Part shown: positions 57,517-64,000 of the stretch, piece after piece
Numbering within the stretch: the stretch's first letter is position 1
Layout: each line of letters begins with the position of its first letter
Assembly: GCF_011397635.1 (NCBI RefSeq)
Contig: NC_064770.1
Span: forward strand, 26,615,603-26,679,602
Direction: 5' to 3'
DNA: 64,000 nt
Source: Epinephelus fuscoguttatus
Lineage: Eukaryota > Chordata > Actinopteri > Perciformes > Serranidae
Notes under the pieces: model-generated
Database searches by the model: none
What the model was told of the DNA's origin: nothing
Seen by the model: only the letters and a program-made list of their open reading frames with translations
Position numbers and translations under genes: made by a program

Positions 57517-57810
57517 GTCTGGCGGCTGTGGCTCAGAGGTAGAGCGGGTCATCCACCAATCGGAAGATCAGCGATTCGATCCCCAGCTTTTCCAGTCTGC
57601 ATGTCAAAGTATCCTTGAGCAAGATACTGAACCCCAAAATGCTCCTGATGATGCTTCCATCGGTGTGTGAGTGTTTAAAAAAGTCGCAGGTGGCACCCTG
57701 CATGGTAGCCTCGGTCACCAGTGAATGAATGGGTGAATGTGACTCATAGTGTTAAAAGCTTTGAGTGATCGGATGACTAGAAAGGCGCTATGCAAGTGCA
57801 GGTCAATTTG
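57517..57810 (+). mobile_element. tRNA-derived SINE
   Basis: The head 'ggctgtggctcagaggtaga' (A-box) and 'cagcgattcgatccccag' (B-box) resemble a tRNA. The body has 'ccttgagcaagatactgaac' and 'aaaggcgctatgcaagtgca', phrases of an abundant fish SINE. The anticodon arm is not intact, so it is not a tRNA gene. It sits within the larger repeat that resumes at 57885. Confidence 0.75.
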
Positions 57811-57812
57811 CC

Positions 57813-57870
57813 ATTCAGAATGGACTCATGACCCAATTTCGGATCGCGACCCACCAGTTGGGAACCACTG
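57813..57870 (-). mobile_element. hAT end fragment
   Basis: In reverse it begins CAGTGGTTCCCAACTGGTGG and continues 'gtcgcgatccgaaattggg', a typical hAT terminus. Only one end is present. Confidence 0.5.
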
Positions 57871-57884
57871 ATGTAAAGTTTACC

Positions 57885-58110
57885 CCCTGAACAGTTGTCA
57901 TGAATGGTAAAATTAACTATATAGACCAAAAAATGTTTTTGTTCCAATGCTGTAAACATATTTATTTCTGCTGTAAAGTCGAGCATTTTAACATGGGGGT
58001 CTGTGGGGATTCACTCTCCAGCCTCAAGTGGCCATTGGATGAACTGCAGTTTTCAGCAATTCTGAATTGGCATTATGTTTTACCCTCGGAGGTTGCTGCT
58101 TAGCCATTAA
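57885..58110 (+). repeat. dispersed repeat, 3' part
   Basis: 'ttgttccaatgctgtaaaca', 'atttctgctgtaaagtcgag', 'catgggggtctgtggggatt' and 'ggatgaactgcagtttt'. In my recollection of fish genomes this follows the 57040-57300 segment; here the two are separated by the SINE and a hAT end. A minus-strand piece lies at 33536-33690. Confidence 0.55.
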
Positions 58111-60907
58111 GCTAATGTTAGCTATTAGCCTCGACTTACTGTTCTTTGTGCAACTTCACATGTCAAACAAAGCTGGACATCTCTGCTTGTGATTTTGGAC
58201 CCACAGTTTTGCGTACAGCAATTCATTTTTTGTTGACCGCCACATGGTTTTTGTACAGGAACAAAAGTATCTTTAGTATCATTATTTTCGTAATGCAATG
58301 CATGTATTTTCTGTAGTTGACGATCTTCATGTATGCCAGCAAGCTGAAATTATATTTGAGAGTTTGAATCTGATGTGTTTAAAGTGGGGCAAGTGGGGCA
58401 AGAAAAACATTTTTATGGGTCCTTGAAAAGTCATGAAACAGTTTTGAAATATTGTCCATGACAGTGTGTGGGAACCCTGTCAGCAACATGGCATTAGTTC
58501 TCCATGGTTCTGTCATCAGACTTGATTGGCTGCTGTTGGACAGGTTTAAATGAAGTGGATCTGGGGAATTGCGTGTCTACTTGCTGGGAATAAATAGCGT
58601 TCGTTAATTCAGGAAATGAAGGGGAAAAAATGACAGGTGGCACATTTTTTAAATAAGATCATTTTTGGGTGGGAGGAAATGAAGTCAAGAGTCATTTAAA
58701 GTCCAAGCTGAGTTGCAAGTCTTTTTTTCATTTTGTCAAATTGAGTCTAAAGTCATCAAATTTCTGACTTGAATCTGACTTAAGTCCAAATCATGTGACC
58801 CTAGTCATCACCTCTGGCTGTGTGCTCTATGTGTGAGTGTGTGTGAATACAGCTTGTGGCAAAGTACTTCATCAGTGACTTGTGGTGTTACTATGTTATC
58901 TGGACACGTCTCATGAGCACCTCTCATCTCCCTCAGCCAAATCAATTCAGCTCACTTCTCGCTAATGTTCCTCCTACTCTGGTGTTGATGCTGATGTGCA
59001 AGGCTCCCTTTGTTTCCTGTGTTTTCTTCCCACATGAATCAACAGTGATGACGCTCTCAACGGAAACTGTCCATCAGCCACACAGAGGCTGAGAATGGAG
59101 TGTAAAGGGGCTGACGTGTCCCATTTATTCCAGTCACAGCGAGGTCATCTGATGATGGTTGAGGAAGGTCTGTGGGATGCAGCCACAGTCAGCTCGGACT
59201 CATGACTTACAGGGATACTCTGCCCACCAGACCAGTTTCATGAAAAGACCATCTTTCCAGCAGTAAAAAAAAAGCAGCTTCAGCTTTTCATGAATTCAGA
59301 GAAAGGTGTCAGGTGTCAGTGCTGAAAATCTGTTTGATATGTAGTATACTCGTCCTCCACCAGGTGGAGGTGCTGAGTTGAGTAATCCAAAAATACTTTT
59401 TATGTCTCCCTCTCTCAGGTGTGAACACACACAAGACAGCAGGTGTTGTTTTGGTGTTTCCTGTGTTATTTCATTTGTCACAGCTTGCTTATTTTAAATA
59501 TATCGCTCTTTATTGGTTTATAGAGACGTTTAATTAAAGGAAATTGTGGTCATGTTGCGTCACCGATTGCCTTTGTTGGGTGAGTTGTCATGGCAATGTG
59601 CCGAGCAGAACAATATGTGAGTGCTGCGGAAACAGCGAGGATGGTGAGCACAGTGCTGGCGTGTTGATGTACTAAACAGTGTTATTACCCGGTGGAGAGA
59701 TGGAGCGGCCTACTGAGAGTCATCTGTGATGGAGGACAGCTGCTCTCTCTATTTACCAAGCCATTCCATGCGTGAGGCAACACACACACACACACATACA
59801 CGCATGCAGGCAGAAGCATGTGTGCACACAGTCGAGACACATACACAGCCACACTGCAAAGAAAACCACTGAGCAAAATTAAGAGGGTATGCCAGCGTGT
59901 GCATGTGTGTATGTGTGTGTGCGTGCAGAGGAGCCATGTTTCCAACAGGTGCTGTATTTGATTAAAGTTAGCAGAGCCTGGCTGGGTGCTGCTGTGTAAC
60001 ATTTGGTTAAGGGCAGCTGCTGTCACTACAGCTGTGCATATACTTTAGGCCAAGCTACTTCACCATGTGGGCTCTGGGGCCACGCGAGGGGGTTTCATAT
60101 GTGTGTGTCGGTTATATTGTGAAACCGTCTGACCCGCTGCCCCATATCTTTACGACATTCACGATTCACCAAATAATGCAGTCTCTTCAGAAGGCGAGCT
60201 ACACAGTGACAATCAGGGGGTCAGATTTTTCTCCAGGGTGTAAAGAAAACCCTGTACAGCGCGTGCTTCAGTGAACTGAAGTCTTACAATCCTTACAGTA
60301 TCTTGCTTGTAAATGTCTGCAGGCAGTAGATGCTGATAAATCAAATCCACTACACCAGCCCATGGGGCATGTACCAATAACATCTTCTGTATTCAGGGTT
60401 CACCAATAAATCCAGCAAGTCTTACCGACACGCTCACAGCAACAGCAGACCGTCTTTTCTGCTCAAACACAGACCTACACAAAGAGGTAGACAGATGTGG
60501 TACTGCCACACAGCATCTAGGCCTGTGCTTGACTAACATTAAAATAAATCAAAATTCTACACTGCAGATCCCATACTGGTCCTAATAAGATAGGACTCAG
60601 TTTATAGGCTCAAAAGCCCAAGCTAGAGTGACTCCTATCCCTTTACTCAGAGGTGAGAAACATGTGGCTCCTATGGAAACAAAGATCCTGTAGAATATGG
60701 ATTTATTTTTTTCTATTTAAGTCTATTGTTTTTCTGTTTTCAAGATAAGAAAACAGTGGACAAAGTTAGGCGAGACAAATACGACAAAGTTAAAGAGATT
60801 GTTTTCGGATTTTTTTTAAGGGGTGGTTTAGACAGAGTATTAATATATTATACTTACAAAAATCACAAACACTTTTTATAGCCATAGACTGAATACGATA
60901 ATTGATG
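58111..60907. other. septin 9 intron, no feature seen
   Basis: Short CA/GT tracts (59780-59800, 59905-59922). No supported exon. Confidence 0.3.
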
Positions 60908-61165
60908 TAGCTACCGACATCACCCATCGGTTTGTGGACTGCCACTTTAAAGCCTCAAATTTGGCATTTTGGCCGTCGCCATCTTGGTTTTTCGGAACCA
61001 GAAGTGACCATATTTGGGCAAGAGTGTGGAGCTGTGGAGGAGCGCAGGGTGGATCTGACCCATCGACTGTGGGGACGCCTCACAGACAGCCTGTCACTCA
61101 AGCAGCCACACCCTTAAATATGCATCACTGTAAGCCTTAATTAAATGTGAACAGGTGAGTTATGT
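60908..61165 (+). repeat. dispersed repeat, copy 2
   Basis: Same phrases as 57040-57300, ending 'gtgagttatgtaaagt'. The matching 3' part is absent here; a different MITE begins immediately. Confidence 0.75.
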
Positions 61166-62258
61166 AAAGTATAAGGGGTTTAAAGAGGGTTGTATGGGGT
61201 ACTTATCCATAGTCGATGTATTACATATGGTAGATATCAGTCGGTACACCCCCAGTTTGGAGAAGCAGGCTGGAGTCCGACACGGAAGCTAAGCAATGTA
61301 CTGCTGTGGATGGGGGTCAGCAGCAAAACGTATTTTAGACACTTAAATATGTCAATATCAGTTAAAGTGCTATACTGAGAGTATTTTCACCACTTTCCCT
61401 TTCCCTCAGACAGCCCGTTAACAGCTTCAGTTCCCCATCTATGCTCTTGTCAAAGCCACCAGACTCCATTGACAAAACAGTAATTTTAGCTAGCTGATCC
61501 GGGAAGCTGCTGGTCTACCACTACTTCAATCAGTTAATTACCTCTGCCAAGGAGATTATGTTTTCGCCAGCGTTGGCCTGTTTGTCTGTTTGTCTGCATT
61601 ATAACTCGGAAAAGGATTTTGATGAAATTTTCAGGAAGGGTTGATAATGGGACAAGGAACAGATGATAATTTTGGTGGTGATCGGTTGAAGCGAAGTGGA
61701 TACAATAATAAAATGGCGGGAAATCCGAGCTGCTTGGCGGAGGTCTGCGCTCTCCGAGTGCTCTAGTTAGTTAATGTTATTCACCTTCTTTGGTGAATCG
61801 GTACCAGCCCTTTCAAATGCCAAAATCAAGCAATGAAACAAATAAAGTAACTATTAAAGGCAGTGGTAGACCAGCAGCTCCTGCATTCAGCAGTGTTAAA
61901 TCACTGTTTTTCTCAGTGGAGTCTGGCTTTGAAGTGAGCAATGTAACGTCTTCATTTTCCAGTTAGAAATCACTGTTTGACATGAAGGTAAAGCAGTGAA
62001 AATATTCTAAATATAGCATATGTTTAAACTGATATTGATTCTTTTAGGTGAGACTTTTTTCTTTCTTTTTTTTTGGTGGCTTAGATACATTTTGTTGCTG
62101 ACCTCTCAACAGCAGTACATTGCTTAGCTTGCGTACTGCACACTAGCCTGCTTCCTCAAACTAAGGGCATGCTAACTGACATCTACTCTATGTAATACTG
62201 TCTATGGACAAGTACCGATACAGCTCCACCTCCAAAAAATCTGAACTATCCCTTTAAG
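61163..62258. mobile_element. long-TIR MITE with nested insertion
   Basis: The left arm (about 61163-61240: 'gggttgtatggggtacttat', 'ccatagtcgatgtattac') is inverted relative to the right arm (about 62175-62258: 'tctatgtaatactgtctatg', 'gacaagtaccgatacagctc', 'tgaactatccctttaa'). A second internal inverted pair ('ctgctggtctaccactac' at 61508, 'agtggtagaccagcagct' at 61864) folds the middle. A 230-bp repeat is inserted at 61539-61768. Confidence 0.75.
61539..61768 (+). mobile_element. nested repeat with 7-bp TSD (ACCTCYGCCAAGGAG family)
   Basis: Starts 'tacctctgccaaggagatta' and ends 'ctccgagtgctctagtt'. Flanked by AGTTAAT on both sides (61532-61538 and 61769-61775). Internal 'gttttcgccagcgttggcct' and 'gcggaggtctgcgctctccg' are phrases of a very widespread animal repeat. 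Confidence 0.7.
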
Positions 62259-62584
62259 AAATGGTATGGTCTCCTTTAGGGGTGTCTGAAATCACTTTAC
62301 AAGGTTCTTCCCGGTATGACCATGGGAAATAGATTGTAATATTTACAATTAAAGATAAAAGTTTTTCTGGGGGGTCCAAGTCTTAATTAAAGGGGTCAGA
62401 CCCCTACAATCCCACCTTAATTTGAACCACAAGACTCTTACATTGTGTGAGTAACTGTATGTGTGCAATGATCAGCTTCAGCTGTGCAGATCTTTTGTTT
62501 GCAACGTTTTTGAACATACGGGACAGTCGGTGATCCTCACCCCGCTCCCTTGCCTCTCATTCCCACGTTTAGCTGAGAACACAG

Positions 62585-62622
62585 TACTGTACTGTACTCT
62601 ACTGTACTGGACTGGACTGGAC
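62585..62622. repeat. pentanucleotide repeat (TACTG)/(GGACT)
   Basis: Four TACTG-type units followed by GGACT units, all 5-bp period. Confidence 0.8.
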
Positions 62623-63359
62623 TGAAAGCCAGGCACTCTTCTGGTTATGTTTACACTACCATTGCTGCTGATTCCATTAGTCATGGTAACGCAGCTCTCT
62701 TTCTGTTTCTTTCTTTCTTTCCTTCTCAAATCTTCCTGCTTCCTAGTTTCCATTAAAGCCGTGAAGGTTCAGTGTCACTTCACATATCTCTCCATATCTT
62801 CCTCTCTGTGCCTGGGGAGAGAACTGGCACACCTTTCTCCTTCTTGTCTAGTCCATCTCCTCTCCCTCTCTCCCCTCTGAAGTCCCGAGCCAGGTGAAGC
62901 TGCTTATTATGGGGGTTGCCATGTAAACAGAGCTGCGGTAACTAGCCAGTCACATCCAAAATATACACACATGTACAAATGAACACACGCCATCAATGCA
63001 AGCAATGCACGCTCTCACCAATACAGATTTTACCTCTTTCCAGATGGCTGACTTATACGGGCCTGACTCATGGGTGAGTCGGCCACATCGAGGCTAACAA
63101 AGCTTTTGTTGTGTTAGGATGAACTCAGCAAGAAACTGGGGTTTCCTCTGTGGCTGATACTGGTAATGTTTGAAATAACAGTGACTGTCCAAACCCAACA
63201 TGACCTGAAATTATTCACACTAGAAAACTGGCAGGTGCTAGTCATACTTGCACTTCCTGTAACAGATGTCAACATTGTTTATTTTCTTCACAATTAAATA
63301 CACTTTATATTCAGCCTTTTAAATCACCCCCTTCATTTTTTTCCCACATTATCTGTACA

Positions 63360-63600
63360 GGTCAGGTCAGGACAGGTCACCAGACTATCGCAAGGCTGAC
63401 ACATAGAGACAGACAACCATTCACACTCACATTCACATTAATGGACAATTTATAGTCACCTGCATGTCTCTGGACATTGGAGGAAGCTGGAGAACCTGGA
63501 GAAAACCCACGCTGACATGTGGAGCACATGCAGACTCCACACAGAAGGGCTCCAAGCCCAGGTTAGAAGCAAGTATCCTCTTGCAATGATAGCCTTGGTT
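63360..63600 (-). mobile_element. SINE-like dispersed repeat, minus strand
   Basis: 'ccagactatcgcaaggctga', 'cattcacactcacattcaca', 'gagaaaacccacgctgacat' are minus-strand phrases of the 44.65-kb element. The tRNA-like end is missing. Confidence 0.65.
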
Positions 63601-64000
63601 GGAGGCATTATGTTTTCGAGTTGTCCGTCCATCCATCCCATTCTAGTGAATGCAATAATTAAAAACTCCTTGAGAGAATTTCTTTAAGTTTGGCACAATC
63701 TTGGATTCAAGAGTGAACTAATTAGATTTTGGTGGTCAAAGATCAAAGGTCAAGGCCATTGTGAACTCAGAAATAATGCGTTTGCCAATAATCCAATAAA
63801 TTCATCCACAAATTTTGACAAAATTTCAAGCAAATGTCTACTAGAATAAAATGTGAAGGTGTGATGACATTTTATATCCACAAGGTCAAAGGTCAGCTTC
63901 ACTGTGACATCATAATGTGCTGCAAAACCACCTTTCTGGCCACTATTCAACACCATAGCGGATACTGTATCAGTGACACTAATCTTGGGTGTCCATCTTG
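63597..64000 (+). repeat. dispersed repeat, runs off the window
   Basis: 'ggttggaggcattatgtttt', 'gtccgtccatccatcccatt', 'ttagattttggtggtcaaag', and 'aaggtcaaaggtcagcttca' with 'ctgtgacatcataatgt' belong to an abundant fish repeat with TGACCT-like spaced motifs. Confidence 0.55.

Noticed and set aside
57517..57600. tRNA gene
   Set aside because: A- and B-box-like motifs are present, but the cloverleaf is not intact and a SINE body follows directly.

Overview
This window is nuclear DNA from a ray-finned fish, most likely a teleost. It has no bacterial-style operons. Genes are split into small exons with GT/AG introns, separated by long AT-rich stretches packed with interspersed repeats that I recognise as teleost families: long-TIR MITEs, non-autonomous hAT elements, tRNA-headed SINEs and decayed LINE ends. 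CA, ATCT, CTG and ATTT microsatellites are also common. Most of the open frames of 60-180 codons are chance frames or repeat-derived.

Three genes are supported, all on the + strand. (1) 1502-1653 is the terminal coding exon of a jpt1 (hn1) gene, ending in the family signature RRNPPGGKSSL-LG, followed by a 3'UTR with two AATAAA signals. (2) 14994-17266 is a complete four-exon gene for a 200-residue type I membrane protein: signal peptide, one Ig-V domain, one membrane span and a short tail with VYEDM. I assign it to CD7. A frameshifted duplicate of its first exon lies 3.2 kb upstream. (3) From about 29.2 kb to the end lies the 5' half of a septin 9 gene. It has two alternative first exons (MKKYSYP at 29530, MEGDKFS at 55599) and one small shared-phase exon (49517-49579). 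All junctions are in phase 1, matching the known N-terminal isoform structure of mammalian SEPTIN9. The septin GTPase core is not in the window. All three genes have human homologues on 17q25 (established knowledge), which supports the assignments as a group.

Layout: 1-2.07 kb jpt1 last intron, last exon and 3'UTR; 2.07-11.7 kb intergenic with a nested hAT/MITE (3.3-4.2 kb), a 440-bp palindromic MITE (5.9-6.3 kb) and other repeats; 11.75 kb cd7 exon-1 relic; 15-17.8 kb cd7; 17.8-29.1 kb repeat-dense spacer with elements nested inside one another; 29.15-64 kb septin 9 promoters and introns, carrying further hAT elements, a LINE fragment, a 220-bp tandem array inside a MITE, and a strong purine tract just upstream of the second septin 9 promoter.

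I did not find a novel multi-gene system. The points most worth a second look are the septin 9 alternative first exons with the GA tract, the fish cd7 gene with a conserved YEDM motif and a broken duplicate, the hAT element with perfect target-site duplications sitting inside another element's terminal repeat, and the MITE family that carries tandem 220-bp units.
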